Below are positions 1 to 11,850 of a DNA stretch of 64,000 nt, piece after piece. The position numbers were made by a program, and so were the translations under genes. Origin of the DNA: Blepharisma japonicum (taxonomy: Eukaryota; Ciliophora; Heterotrichea; Heterotrichida; Blepharismidae); the NCBI GenBank assembly GCA_949751835.1, contig CATKHK010000103.1, forward strand, positions 1 through 64,000, read 5' to 3'. Positions within the stretch are counted from its first letter, which is position 1. Each line of letters begins with the position of its first letter. The notes under the pieces are model-generated. The model had not been told where the DNA came from, did no database searches, and saw nothing but the letters and a program-made list of their open reading frames with translations.

Positions 1-807
1 TGAGCATTTGAGCAATACAATTTATTACATCCATGACGCGTTAAAAATAGTTTTTCAATCTTTAAGAAATTTATAAATGGAATTAAATGCCAAAAATCAA
101 GCTAGCTTGCTTAATTTTCAATGAAATTCAAACATATATCTCAATAGCGTAATAAAGCCAGCAATAAATCAGCCCAATCAAGGTTTCATAGGTCAGGCTC
201 TAATTATCGAAGAGTAAGAGCTAAAGCATCTGAGATTTAAACAAAACTAATAATAACCTGAAAACAGAGCAAGATTTTAGAAGAATATGCAATTTATATG
301 AAAGTCAAAATTCTGTTTCTGAATTACCATGACCCAAGCATATCAAGAATATGTCAAAGCCTATCATCAAATAGTATCTCTTTTTCTTATTGATAGATCA
401 GATAAGACAACTAATTTGATTATTTATGACACTGAAAGTGAAAGAGAAGAGTTGAAAGTCTGAGAGACTGCAGAATTTTTAAATTATACCACATGCATTG
501 CTAAACTTCCTAATGATGAGCTATATATTCCAATAGAAGTGTTTATTGTTTTGGAGGATCTTACAATGATGTTCCTTTGAATCTGTCTAGCAGATTTGAT
601 TTGGATCAAAATCGATGAATTGATTTTCCTTGTAATAGTGTTATATTTAATGGAAATATTATAATGTCCAGATATAAAAATAGAAATCTTTTAAAATATT
701 CTATTGATATCAACTCTTTCTCGAGTATTCCTTATGAATTTCCAAAGAAGATAAGGAAAAAACTTATAAAAATAGAAGAAGGATTATATATATCTATATG
801 CTCTTAG
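1..807 (+). repeat. Segmental duplication, left copy
   Basis: This block matches 4768-5633 almost base for base, apart from two indels. The left copy carries about 47 extra bases near 49-96. The right copy carries roughly 115 bases after its 'gatgagctat' that are missing here, a loss flanked by short 'agctat' direct repeats. The left end lies outside the window. Similarity stops at 'gctcttag' near 807. The block carries a kelch-family gene fossil. Confidence 0.9.
209..807 (+). pseudogene. Kelch-family gene fragment (copy A)
   Basis: This is a decayed 3' part of the gene family represented at 1740-4158. From about 330 the frame reads TQAYQEY, then TNLIIYDTE and LNYTTCIAKLP, which align with QAYQDYN, TNLIIYDTE and LDYGTCIAQLP of the intact relative. 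Further on RFDLDQNRW and FNGNIIMSRYKNRNLLKYS match its kelch-like end. The zinc knuckle and coiled-coil part are absent, an internal stretch is deleted, and the frame closes with TAG at the end of the duplicated block. It is probably not expressed as a full protein. Confidence 0.75.
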
Positions 808-1739
808 GGTGGATTTGGTGCTTGACTACACAGAAAGTATATCGAAATCTCATTATTATTGGCTTTGAAAAGCTATAAATGTTTTTGGTGCTTAAATAAA
901 GAAGTTTCAAGATACTGCTCAGGGTCAAAAGCAAAAGCACTAATAAAAAGAAATCAAATTTCTTGATATCACTTTTTTAAGAAGAAACTTTCTAATTAAA
1001 ATTTATGGAAATCTTTGATGAAATTTATAATATTATTTCATCTTTGCAAAAGAAATAGAAAAGTAAATGAAATTATCCTATAAAACTAGTGCATAGGGTC
1101 TAGATAAGGAAACTTTTATTGATACAAAAGCGAATTCTATGATGAATGAATTACCTTTTATGAGGAAGCTTGGAAAAAGATTGCAAAAGTTTAAGTTTTT
1201 ATCAAATAAAAGAGACGTTCAAAGATATAATCATAAAACGGCGATATTCGTGAGTGATATAATCATTCATTTTGGATTTTATGATAGAATATTTTTATAT
1301 GAAAAAAGGGTATCTTTAAAGATTATGAAAATAGCTGAATCCCTAATGCAAGGGCTGAATAGAACAGATATTACATAAAAAATTAATAATTTTTATATTA
1401 AAACCTAAGCACAGAATCTATAGATTGTAAAAATTGTAAAATAAATATAAAAAACTTATAGTGAATATTATATTTCTTGCAAACATTATAAAGTAAATTT
1501 AAAAATTAAGCAACAATAAAGACATGAAATAAAAATCAAATAAAAAATTGCAAAATAATATTCTCATTTTAATAAGCAAAAACATATAAAAAAATGCAAG
1601 AAATGAGCTTTTAATTACTAAAAATCAAGCCAATAAATGCTTATGAATCTTAAAAACTGAATTAATTTTAACTAGCTTTAGTATATTAAAAACATATAAC
1701 TAAAATTTAACTTTAATAAGACAGCATTATAATAATTAT
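808..1739. other. AT-rich spacer, no supported gene
   Basis: Very AT-rich. A 79-codon frame at 1139-1378 (starting MMNELPFMRK) has no recognisable domain, and its composition matches the surrounding noncoding DNA, so I do not call it a gene. No RNA gene was seen. Confidence 0.6.
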
Positions 1740-4158
1740 ATGGAGCTTATGCAATGTTTCAAGCAAGGGTGCAAGCGTGAGGTTATGTATGCATGCCCAT
1801 GCGATTCTCCTAAAATTTTAACCTGTCAAAAGCATTGTGGAAAGCATTTGGCCCAGCCTGATAAGGCTCATGCTATTGAGTGAATTTTTGTAGAACCACG
1901 CAAAGGGACAAAAGAAGCGATTCTTGGATTTTTTACAAAAGAGCAGTCAAAAAATAGTAAGCTGAAGGAAAAGATACTAGCGTCCTTTAGTCAACGGTTG
2001 ATTGAATCAGAGAGCGACATTGAAGGACTTTTAAAAGGTTTGGATTCAAATTTAGCTGAGCTAAGCAATTATTTTACAAAGATTTCTCAAATTCAAAAAT
2101 TATCAAAATCAGAGCAGGATCCTATTATAGGGTTACTGAGTTTACAGCCTGATGAAGCTATTGAGAAATTAAAAAAAATTATCCCAGCTAATCGAGAATT
2201 GTACAGCAGTGCAAGATTATTTTGCGGACTCAACGAAAAAGTTGAAAAAATGATTGGGCATTTTATCGAAGACAAATTTGAAACTTATTTAAATGCAAGA
2301 CTCTCTAGTATAGAAAATACTTTTGAAGAGTACAATAAATCTACCATTTTAAGCAATGAAAAATTTGAAGCTTTAAATAAAAGAACTTTTAGCATAGAAA
2401 ATATTCTTGAAGAGCATAATAAAGCTACAAGCTCAAGCAATAAAAAATTTGATATTTTAAATACAAGATTCTCTAATATAGAAAATACTCTTGAAGAGTA
2501 TAATAAATCTACCATTTCAAGCAATAACAAATTTGAAGATATAAGTAAAAGACTCTCTAACATAGAAAATATTTTTGAAGAGCACAATAAAGCAATTAAT
2601 TCAAGCAATGACAAATTTGAAGAAATAAGTAGAAGATTTTCTAGCATAGAAAATACCCTCGAAGAGCACAATAAAGCTACAAATTCAAGCAATATCAAAT
2701 TTGAAGGCTTAAGTAAAAGATTTTCTAGCATAGAAAATATTTTTGAAGAACAAAATAAAGCTATCAATTCAAGCAATAACAAATTTGAAGATTTAAGTCA
2801 AAGATTTTCTAGCATAGAAAATATTCTTAATAGGCACAATAAAACTATCAATTCAAGCAATAACAAATTTGAAGAAATAAGTAAAAGATTTTCTAACATA
2901 GAAAATACCCTTGAAGAGTACAATAAAGCTACAAATTCAAGCAATAGCAAATTTGAAGGCTTAAGTAAAAGATTTTCTAACATAGAAAATACTCTTGAAG
3001 AGCACAATAAAGCTATTAATTCAAATAATGATGAGCATAAAAAAATTATTGAATCAATGGGTAATGAATTAGCAAACATCAAAGATGCTATTTCTAATCT
3101 AATAAATGAGAATAAAAAAAGCTGCAAAAATCTCGAAAACTTAAAAGAAGAAATAAACTCAAAAATGGAAAATGAGATCGATCAAATTAATTCTCAAATC
3201 AATCTAAATCAAGATCTCAAAAAAATCAATGAGATTATAAACCCTGAAAATCTACTTCAAGAATTAAGAGACAAGAGATTAGAAATTTTAAATAAACCAA
3301 ATGACCCAGAATTAGAAAAAGAATTTAGGAAAAATTGTTTAATCTACCAAAGCCATACCTGCATTAACAACCCACTTATTCAGCAAGCATATCAAGATTA
3401 TAACCTTGCTTACCTTCAAAAAACATCACTTTATACTATTAAAGAAGTTATTAACAAAACTAATTTGATTATTTATGATACAGAAAGAGAAAGTAGAGAA
3501 GTCAGAGTGTTAGAGACTCCTGAACCATTAGACTATGGCACATGCATAGCTCAACTGCCTGGCGGCAATTTATTTTGTTTTGGTAGCATCTCTGTTTCTG
3601 GCATTTGCTTGATAATTGACGAGAATTATAGGATTCAACATCTGCCATCTGGAACTCCATGCGAATCTTCATCATCTATCTATTTCAATAATAGTGTTTA
3701 TTGCTTTGGAGGAGGCAATAAAAGTGCTTTAACTCTATCAGAGAGATTTGATTTGAATGAAAAGCAATGGAAAAAGTTAAAACGACTGCCGCAAGCTGAT
3801 TTTGGCTGCACAAATATAATATTTAATGGAAATATTTTGATTTCTGGATTTCATAATAAAAATCTTTTGCGATATTCAATTGTTAGCAACACTTTCGTGA
3901 CAATTCCTTATGATTTTGCCATTAATAAAAGAAAAATCCTAATAAATTCAGAGAGATTATAAAAATGGATCAGTTTATGAAAGTGAAGTTTCAAATGACT
4001 CTGTCTGGAGAAGGATTGGAGATTCAATAATACGTGATTTTACTCAAGTATATCTCATATACAACAAAGGAGCAATAAATATTGCTTGCCGTTACGGTGA
4101 TAACGTTAAATACTTCAAGTTTAATTTGAAAGAAAAGACATTAGAGCAGCTAGTTTAA
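1740..4158 (+). CDS. Zinc-knuckle / coiled-coil-repeat / kelch-like protein, frame break near 3960
   Basis: The frame opens at ATG 1740, uses one TGA as Trp, and runs to TAA at 3960-3962. The N-terminus (residues 5-45) is Cys/His-rich and resembles a B-box-like zinc knuckle. Residues 60-185 form a helical domain whose core (DPIIGLLSLQPDEAIEKL) matches the TPR genes downstream. Residues 187-438 are nine 28-residue coiled-coil repeats. A second coiled coil follows, then kelch-like blades from about residue 600 (YCFGGG, FNGNILISG). After the TAA the adjacent frame stays coding-like to 4156-4158 (starting NGSVYESEVSNDSVW), so one base of a short A run is probably extra, or the gene has recently broken. 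No 15-16 nt intron fits here. The likely role is a cytoplasmic scaffold; this is inference. Confidence 0.75.
2298..3053 (+). repeat. Nine in-frame 84-bp tandem repeats (28 residues each)
   Basis: The unit reads approximately RFSSIENTLEEHNKAT, then a Ser/Asn-rich stretch and KFEDLSK. The length is four heptads, so an uninterrupted coiled coil is expected. Units differ at few positions, mainly EEH/EEY, T/I and the GLS/DIS/EIS triplet, which indicates recent expansion. The last unit is partial. Confidence 0.9.
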
Positions 4159-4767
4159 AATAAGTGGCTTAATGCATAGTTCTCTTTTAATGCTCTTAAG
4201 CTATTAATTTTAAAAATTATATCATTGATAATATAGTTTATATAGTCATACATTTATTTAGCCAAAGCTAGGGCTGCACATGTCCATAGAATATTATTAA
4301 TAGATCTGCCGTTTGAAATTGACAATTTTCTACGGCCCAATTACTCAACTGAAATCATCTTGTTAATTCAAATAATTTTTGACGATATATTTTAGGCTTT
4401 GCAAATTGTTCATTGGTCTCATAAGCATTGATTTTGAAATATAAATTTTACGAAAAAATAATCACTTGTATTATAAGCATAATTTTATAATTAAATAATT
4501 ACAGAAATCTATGAATGAGAAGCTATTTTCAAAATTTTTAGAATTTGCCTCAAATCCACTTTTAGGTGATTTTTGATTGTAGATTATCCAATCTGTAGCA
4601 TTTTCCTCTGATAGAGCCTCCGATCTAGAAATTTTTAGCAGGGTTCTTCTCTCCGCGGTATGCGGATACTATGCAGTTAATTAGACAAGTTCAGGAGTTG
4701 CTCATTGCTTTTTTATTAATTATTATAGAGTAATTGATAGTTGTTGCATGAAGATATAATCCTTTTG
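4159..4767. other. AT-rich spacer
   Basis: No convincing frame on either strand. A slightly more GC-rich patch near 4610-4680 has no recognisable gene or RNA. Confidence 0.6.
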
Positions 4768-5633
4768 AGTATTTGAGCCATACAATTTATTACGTTCATG
4801 AGGCGTTAAAAATCAAGCTAGCTTGCTTAATTTTCAATGAAATTCAAACATATATCTCAATAGCGTAATAAAGCCAGCAATAAATCAGCCCAATCAAGGT
4901 TTCATAGGTCAGGCTCTAATTATCGAAGAGTAAGAGCTAAAACATCTGAGATTTTAAACAAAACCAATAATAACCTGAAAACAGAGCAAGATTTTAGAAG
5001 AATATGCAATTTATATGAAAGTCAAAATTCTATTTCTGATTTGCCATGACCCAAACATATCAAGAATGTGTCAAAGCCTATCATCAAATAGTATCTCTTC
5101 ATCTTATTATAGATCAGAAAAGACAACTAATTTGATTATTTATGACACTGAAAATGAAAGAGAATAGTTGAAAGTCTGAGAGACTGCAGAATTTTTAAAT
5201 TATACCACATGCATTGCTAAACTTCCTAATGATGAGCTATTCTATTTCGAGAGCAATTGCTACCCAGTTTCTGGGAATACTTTAATAATTAATAGCAATT
5301 ATAATGTTCGATTGCTTCCATCTGGAACGCCTTGTTATGAATCATCAGCTATATATTCCAATAGAAGTGTTTATTGCTTTGGAGGATCTTGCAATGATGC
5401 TCCTTTGAATCTGTCTAGCAGATTTGATTTGGATCAAAATCGATGAATTGATTTTCCTTGTAATAGTGCTATATTTAATGGAAATATTATAATGTCCAGA
5501 TATAAAAATAGAAATCTTTTGAAATATTCTATTGATATCAACTTTTCTCGAGTATTATTTATGAATTTCCAAAGAAGACAAGGAAAAACTTATAAAAATA
5601 GAAGAAGGATTATATATATCTATGTGCTCTTAG
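4768..5633 (+). repeat. Segmental duplication, right copy
   Basis: Near-identical to 1-807. It keeps the roughly 115 bases the left copy has lost and lacks about 47 bases that the left copy has. The two copies flank the intact kelch-type gene in direct orientation. Confidence 0.9.
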
Positions 5634-5751
5634 AAAATATTCTAATTTGTGATGTAGTAATCAAACACAACATATGATGGGTTTTATAAATCAAAAATAT
5701 TTAGTCGCTTATGGCAAAGATTTTGATTTTGACAATTTAATAGCATTTTAA
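4925..5751 (+). pseudogene. Kelch-family gene fragment (copy B)
   Basis: This is a truncated 3' relative of the 1740-4158 gene and more complete than copy A. Readable pieces include LLPSGTPCYESSAIYSNRSV, YCFGGSCNDAPLNLSSRFDL, NRWIDFPCN and FNGNIIMSRYKNRNLLKYS. The last piece, starting MGFINQKYLVAYGKDF, resembles the intact gene's C-terminus and ends at TAA 5749-5751. A TAG interrupts the upstream segment where copy A has GAG, and the frame shifts again towards the end. The 5' zinc-knuckle and repeat parts are missing. Confidence 0.75.
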
Positions 5752-5777
5752 AATAATTTCTAATAATTAAAAATGAG

Positions 5778-8090
5778 TTAAGCTTTAGAAGCTTTTTCTA
5801 TTATTTTAGCTTTATCCTTACATTTTCGAGCTTCTACAACTCTATTTAACTTCTTTAAAGTATCTCCAGCATTTCTTCAATAAATTGCAGAATTTGGATT
5901 TATATTTACTGCCCAAATGTAATAATTATAGGCATCTTCATATCTTTTTTCGTTCCATAGAATATTTCCTATTTCATTATATACTATATCATACCTTGGA
6001 TCAATTCTAATAGCTTCCCCAAAGCAAATTTTAGAATCCTCTCTTTTATCTAGCTCTTTTAGAGTGCACCCTTTATTTTTGTAATAAAGCGCACAACTAG
6101 GATTTATTTTAATTGCTTTGTTAAAATATTTTAATGCTTCTTGATTCCTTTTATCCTTTTTAAGAGCCAATCCTATATCATTGTATGCAGGATCAAAATT
6201 TGGATCAATCTTGATAGCATTATTAAAGCACTCCATAGCTTCTGCTTTTCTAACCAATTCAATAAGAGTTAATCCTTTATTTCGATAATAAGCTGCTATT
6301 TCTGGGTTAAGATTTCTAGCTTTTTCATAATGATCCAAAGCTTCTCTATATTTTTTTTCATTAAAAAATATACTTCCAATATCATTATATGCTGCATCAT
6401 CAACTTGATTAATTTCTAATGCTTTATAAAAGCACTCTAAAGCTTCATCTCTTCTTCTTAATAAGGCTAAAGTTTTCCCTTTACTTCTGTAATATAGTGA
6501 GTTAATTGGGTTACATTTAATAGCATTTTCAAAGCAAATTAAAGCTTCATCATTTCTGCCGTCGCTTTTTAAGAGATTTCCATAATTATTATATGTAATA
6601 TCATCACATGGATTCATTTTAAGAGCCTCATTATAGCAATTAGCAGCATCTACTCTCCTGCCTAATTCTGAAAGAGCATTCCCTTTGTGTCCAAAATATT
6701 CTGCTTTTGAATTAATTCTAATAGCTAAATCGTAACATTTTATAGCTTCTTCATATCTTTTTTCGTTTTTTAAAATGAGTCCTATATAGTTGTAAACTTC
6801 ATCATCATTTGGATTTATTCTTATCGCGCTATCATAGCATTTTATTGCTTCAGCCGTTTTATTTAGCTCTTTCAGAGCATTTCCTTTTTGTTTATGATAA
6901 TTAGCGTTATTTGGGTTGATACTAATAGCATTAGTATAATAAATTAATGCTTCTTCATATTTCTTTCCTAAAATTAAAATATTTCCGATTTCATAAAATG
7001 TTGTATCATCATTTGGATTAATGGTGATGGCTTGCTTGTAAATTTCCTTTGCTTCTTCTAATCTGTCTAGCTTTTTTAGAGCATTTCCTTTATTTTTATA
7101 ATAAAATGCACAGTTTGGGTTACAATTAATTGCACTGTTGAAGTAATTCAAAGCTTCTTCATATTTCTTATTCTTGTAGAGGATAGCTCCTATGCCATTA
7201 TATGCGTTCTCTCCAGCTGGTTCAAGTCTGATGGCTTCATTATAACACTTTATAGCATCTGTACTTCTATTAAGTTCACATAGAGCATTTCCTTTGTTAT
7301 TGTAATAAACTGCAAAATTTGGGTTGATCCTAATTGCATTTTCGAAAGCTGAAATAGCTTCATCATATTTCTTTTCATCATATAATGTCATTCCTATTGC
7401 ATTATAGCTGGCATCTTCATTTGAGTTATTTTGAAATCCATTAAACTTATAAGGAGCTGGAGGTTCATCTTGCTGAGGTTCCAAGGTTAAAGGGTCTCTA
7501 ATTTGCTCAGGATTCAGGGAAATAGTTTGCTCAATCTCCATTTTTTGAAAAATATCAATCTCGTTTTTACTATGGCGCATTATCATTTTATCAATTTTCT
7601 TATATATTGCACAAAAATATAAAACATTATCAATCGAATCTGATTTTTCCGGTATAATTTCTTTGATTTTTTCAACTGCAGCGCTAGGATGCAATGCCAA
7701 TGAGCTTAAAATTGGATCTAATTTCGTTAATTTTTTGCATAAAATAATCTTTGAGCAGAGATCTTCTATTTTTGATAAATCATAGTCTAGCTTTTCAAGG
7801 AGCTCTTTACAGTTATTTTCTAAAATACTAATAGTTTGGTTATAGGCAACTATGATTTTATTTCTGGTTTCGCCTCTTATTTGCTTTTCTTGCTCAAGAA
7901 GCTCAAGAACTGCATTTTTTGACCCATCAACCATGTCTAAAACAATAGTATCAAAAGGATGAATTATATTGGTCGATTTGCAATGTTTTGATAAGTGTGC
8001 ATGACACCAGTATGTCTCAGGAGAAGTGCACCTGCACAAGCATTCTATTTCTTGCTGGCAAGCGGGCTCAAAGCATTTTTTGATGTCCAT
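5778..8090 (-). CDS. Zinc-knuckle TPR-array protein (twin 1)
   Basis: 770 codons from ATG 8090 to TAA 5778. An in-frame TGA (Trp) sits just before the last 33 residues. Residues 6-45 hold a Cys/His cluster (CFEPACQQEIECLCRC, then WCHAHLSKHC) like a B-box-type zinc knuckle. Residues 50-190 are helical and end in DPILSSLALHPSAAVEKI and YFCAIYKKIDKM, shared with its twin and with the kelch-type gene. From about residue 210 to the end there are roughly 15-16 TPR units of 34 residues. Two alternating types (YN.IG..L...K.Y.EA and Y.NKG..L..L.R..EA) give a 68-residue superunit. TPR arrays bind protein partners, so this is probably a scaffold or adaptor. The partner is unknown. Confidence 0.9.
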
Positions 8091-8847
8091 ATCTCTGTTA
8101 ATTTATATTTCTAACACAAATAATGAGCATTTTTTGCCCATAGCAAAGGGTTGAGTTAGAAATGCTAAAAAATCTATAGTTAACTGCTAAATAAACTACG
8201 CGAAGAGTTTATTATTAAATTGAAAGAAATTATTGATAGATACATAGAAAAGTGATTATTTATAGTAATTATTAAAAGCTAATAAAGCATGTGCTATAAA
8301 CTATTAATTGGCATTAAATAGAAACTGTTACAAATTAGGATTATTAATATTAAAAAAAATCTACAAGATTCTTAAACATTGTCGATCCAAATCTGAAACC
8401 TTTCTTGATGAAAATATCTATTTTGATTCCTATATTTATTTATTTATTTGATTCTTTAATACACTTGTAATTCAATTAAGCTGCTTAGAAATTATGATCT
8501 AAAATCTTAGGTAGCATAATTAATCTCTCTTTCAATTGATAACTCGAAAATATAATTTATTTATAATTTATAGAGATATCTTTGGCTTAAGGTTAATATA
8601 ATAAACATATTATCAATTCTGCTATATTTCTTAGTCAATCAAATATTTTTTAAATCAATTATCAACAGCAAAATAATCCAACTATTTCTTAAAGCACATA
8701 CATTATCTGATTTAATATTAATTGGTACATTTTTGCTAATCTTTTAGTATTTATCAAATATTAATAATTTCACAGACTCATATTTTAGAGATTTCTAAAA
8801 CTAACTGAAATAAAGTAATTTATTTATTTTCAAATATTATTTAGATT
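8091..8847. other. AT-rich spacer between the TPR twins
   Basis: About 750 bases of very AT-rich DNA. No frame or RNA gene seen. It must hold the promoter of twin 1 and the 3' end of twin 2. Confidence 0.6.
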
Positions 8848-11163
8848 TTAAGTCTTAGGAGCTTTTTCTAAAGCTTTAGCTCTCTTTAAGCACTCCTTAG
8901 ATTCAGTTTCTCTATTTAGCTTCTTTAGAGCATCTCCTGCATTTCTTCAATAAAGTGCAGAATTTCCATTTATTTTTACTGCTCAACTGTAGAATTTATA
9001 AGCCTCTTCAAAATTTTTTTCGTTCCATAGTATATTTCCCATTTCATTATATACTGTATGGTTTCCTAGATCATATTTAATAGCTTCCCCAAAGCACATT
9101 TTAGCACCATCAATTTTCCCCATTTCTTTCAGAGTATATCCTTTATTTCTGTAATAAAGCGCGCATTTGGGATTTATTTGAATTGCTCTGTTAAAATTAT
9201 TTATTGCTTCTTGATAATTTCTATCACTTTTATGAATCATTCCGATTTCATTGTAGGCTGCATCAAAATTTGAATCAACTCTGATTGCATTCTTAAAACA
9301 TTCCAAAGCATCTACTTTATTATTCAACTCGATTAGAGTGATTCCTAAATTTCTATAGTAAGCTGCTTTTCGTGGGTTGATATTTATAGAGTTTTGATAA
9401 TTTTCTAAAGCTTCTCCATATCTTTTTTCATTATAAAGCATATTCCCTATATCATTATATACTGAATCATCAAGTTGGGCAATTTCTAGTGCTTTATATA
9501 AACATTCGAAAGCATCATCTCTTCTCCCTAATAAGCTTAGAGTAGCCGCTTTATTCCTATAATATAAAGTGCAACTTTGATCACACACTATGGCATTTTC
9601 ATAACAAACTAAAGCATTATTGTAATCGCCAGCGCCTCTTAAGATATTTCCCATGGCATTATATGAAAAATCATCATATTGATTTTTTTTGATAACTTCA
9701 TTATAGCATGCTTTAGCTTCTTCTATCTTTCCACTTTCTTCATAAGCATTTCCTTTATTTCTGTAATATTCTCATTTTGGATTAATTTGAATAGCTTGGT
9801 CGAATTTTTTTAAAGCATCATCATATTTTTTTTCATTTTTTAGAATAATTCCGTAGCGGTTTCATAGTTCATCATCATTTGGATTTATATTTAGTGCTTT
9901 ATCATAGCACTCCTTTGCTTCATTTATTCTATTTAGTTCTTTCAGAGTGTATCCTCTTTGTTTATAATAATTAGCATTATTTTTGTTGATTTTAACAGCA
10001 TTATTGTAATTAAAGAGAGCTTCATCATAATTCTTTTCTAAATATAAGAAATTTCCTATCTCATAAAATGAGACATCATCGTTTCGATCAATTTTAACGG
10101 CTTCGCTATACCATTTCTTTGCGTTTTCTAATTGGCCTAGCTCTTTTAGAGTATTCGCTTTATTTTTATAATAAACTGCACAGCGTGGATTTATACTGAT
10201 TGCACTTTCGAAGTGATTTAGTGCTTCTTCATAGTTCTTTTCTTTATAGTAAATAGTTCCTATTCCATTGTATAATTTATCTTTATCTTGGTCTTGATTA
10301 AGCCTAACTGCTTCATTATAGCAGCTTTTAGCTTCATCTATTCTATTAAGCTCAATTAGAGCATTTCCTTTATTAATGAAATAAACTGCATTTTTTGGGT
10401 TGATTATTATTGCTTTATTGAAAGCTGTAATTGAAGCTTCATATGCTTTGTCCTCACATAGAGTGAGACCGATTGCATTTTGGGAGGCATCTTCATTTGG
10501 GTCGCTTTGTGGTTTATTAAATTCGTTAAGAATTCGAGGCTCATCATCTGGCTTCTTGAACAGCAAGGGTTTTTTAATTTTTTCAGCTATTTTTGGTTCT
10601 CCAGAAAGGATTTTTCTTTGAGAAATATCAGATCATTTTTTATTAAAGCTTGCTACCATCTTACAAATTTCCTCACTCATGGCACAAAAATCTGGAACAT
10701 TGTCGATGGAATCTGATCTTAGTGGTATAATTTCTTTAATTTTTTGAATAGCAGTTTTGGGATCTAAAGCTAGCAGGCTTAAAACTGGGTCCAGCTTCGT
10801 TATTCTTTTTGCTGAATTAATATTTTCGTGACAATCGTCTACTTTTAATACATCAGAGTTTAGCTTCTTAAAAAGCTCTTTAAAGGTATTTTCTAAATTG
10901 AAAATTAGTTTGCTAAAGGTTTCTAATAATTTTATTTTGTTTTCGTCTCTTAGAGACTTTTCTTTTTCAAGAAGATCAAGAACTGCTATTTTTGATCCTT
11001 CAACAAGTGTCAAAACGATACCATCAGAAGGATGAATTATACTGGCCGATTTTCAATGCTTTGACAAGTGTTCTTGGCATCAGTATGTCTCAGGAGAAGT
11101 GCATTTGCATAAGAATTCTATTTCTTTCGGGCATGATGGCTCATAGCATTTCATGATGCTCAT
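8848..11163 (-). CDS. Zinc-knuckle TPR-array protein (twin 2)
   Basis: 771 codons from ATG 11163 to TAA 8848, open only if TGA is read as Trp at several places, for example LWNRYG, NPKWEYY and FNKKWSD. The layout equals twin 1: Cys/His knuckle (MKCYEPSCPKEIEFLCKC, WCQEHLSKH), helical domain with DPVLSLLALDPKTAIQKI and FCAMSEEICKM, then about 15 TPR units in the same alternating pattern. One knuckle position that is Cys in twin 1 (SKHCKS) is Trp here (SKHWKS), so the zinc ligands may differ. The nearly equal length and same orientation point to tandem duplication followed by marked divergence. Confidence 0.9.
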
Positions 11164-11473
11164 TTTTATAATCACTTTCTAATATTCTAAGAATTTTCTA
11201 TAGATTGTTAAAATATTAATTCTAAAATTAATTAAAAGTTCTGAATTAAATGTTTATTGACGATTTTTAATGCAATTGAAATCATAAACTCTACATTTCT
11301 CTTGACAAATATTCAGGGGTAAAAAATTTGCGAAATACATAATAATTCAAAATACCTACATTTATTTAAAAAAACTTTTGATTAGATGGCAGAGGAATTA
11401 ATTTTATCAAAATACTGTTTGATTATATTTTGCTTGTTAATAAAGATAGAGCAGAATTTTGAATTCTATAAAT

Positions 11474-11850
11474 ATGGTGGATAATAGACGCTTCGATCCA
11501 GACTGCGGACTTGATGCTGAATACATATGCCAATATTCAACTCCTGAAACTTACTCATGTGAAGTGCATCTAGGAAAGCATCATAAATTTGGCAATAGGT
11601 TTCATAGTTTTAACGCATTTATCTTGCGCCAAATGAAGAAACCAAGGGTGCAATCATTGAACTTCTAGCTAACGAAAAGTCTAAAAAAGAGATTAAATGT
11701 AATTCCATAAGTTTCTCTTACTGCTGGACTTATTGCTAGCAGTCTTAATAGGAAGTAATCATGCCGCTTCTGTCAAGCATAAAGCCATCTTTTTTGAAAT
11801 TTCTGCATTGTATATCGCAAAAGCGATTAATTTTGGAAAATTCATTTGCT
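11474..11850 (+). pseudogene. Broken zinc-knuckle family gene, N-terminal part only
   Basis: The frame from ATG 11474 reads FDPDCGLDAEYICQYSTPET, YSCEVHLGKHH and a HSFNAF segment, matching the zinc knuckle of the TPR twins. The match then jumps frame (APNEETKGAIIELLANEK aligns with VDGSKNAVLELLEQEK). Traces of the helical domain follow (FCIVYRKSD against FCAIYKKIDKM). At least two frame breaks and several stops are present, and no TPR or kelch part follows. It is the fourth recognisable N-terminus of this family in 12 kb. Confidence 0.75.

Noticed and set aside
1139-1378. 79-codon frame starting MMNELPFMRK
   Set aside because: No domain, AT-driven composition, no relative among the neighbours.
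2298-3053. Regular repeat spacing resembling a CRISPR array
   Set aside because: The whole 84-bp unit repeats, no unique spacers exist, and it is in-frame coding.
2285-3127. Long open frames on the minus strand over the coiled-coil repeats
   Set aside because: They mirror the plus-strand 84-bp repeats. The Leu/Ser-rich translation is what antisense of a coiled coil gives.
4600-4690. Possible tRNA or small RNA in a GC-richer patch
   Set aside because: No cloverleaf arms or conserved loop sequence could be folded by eye.
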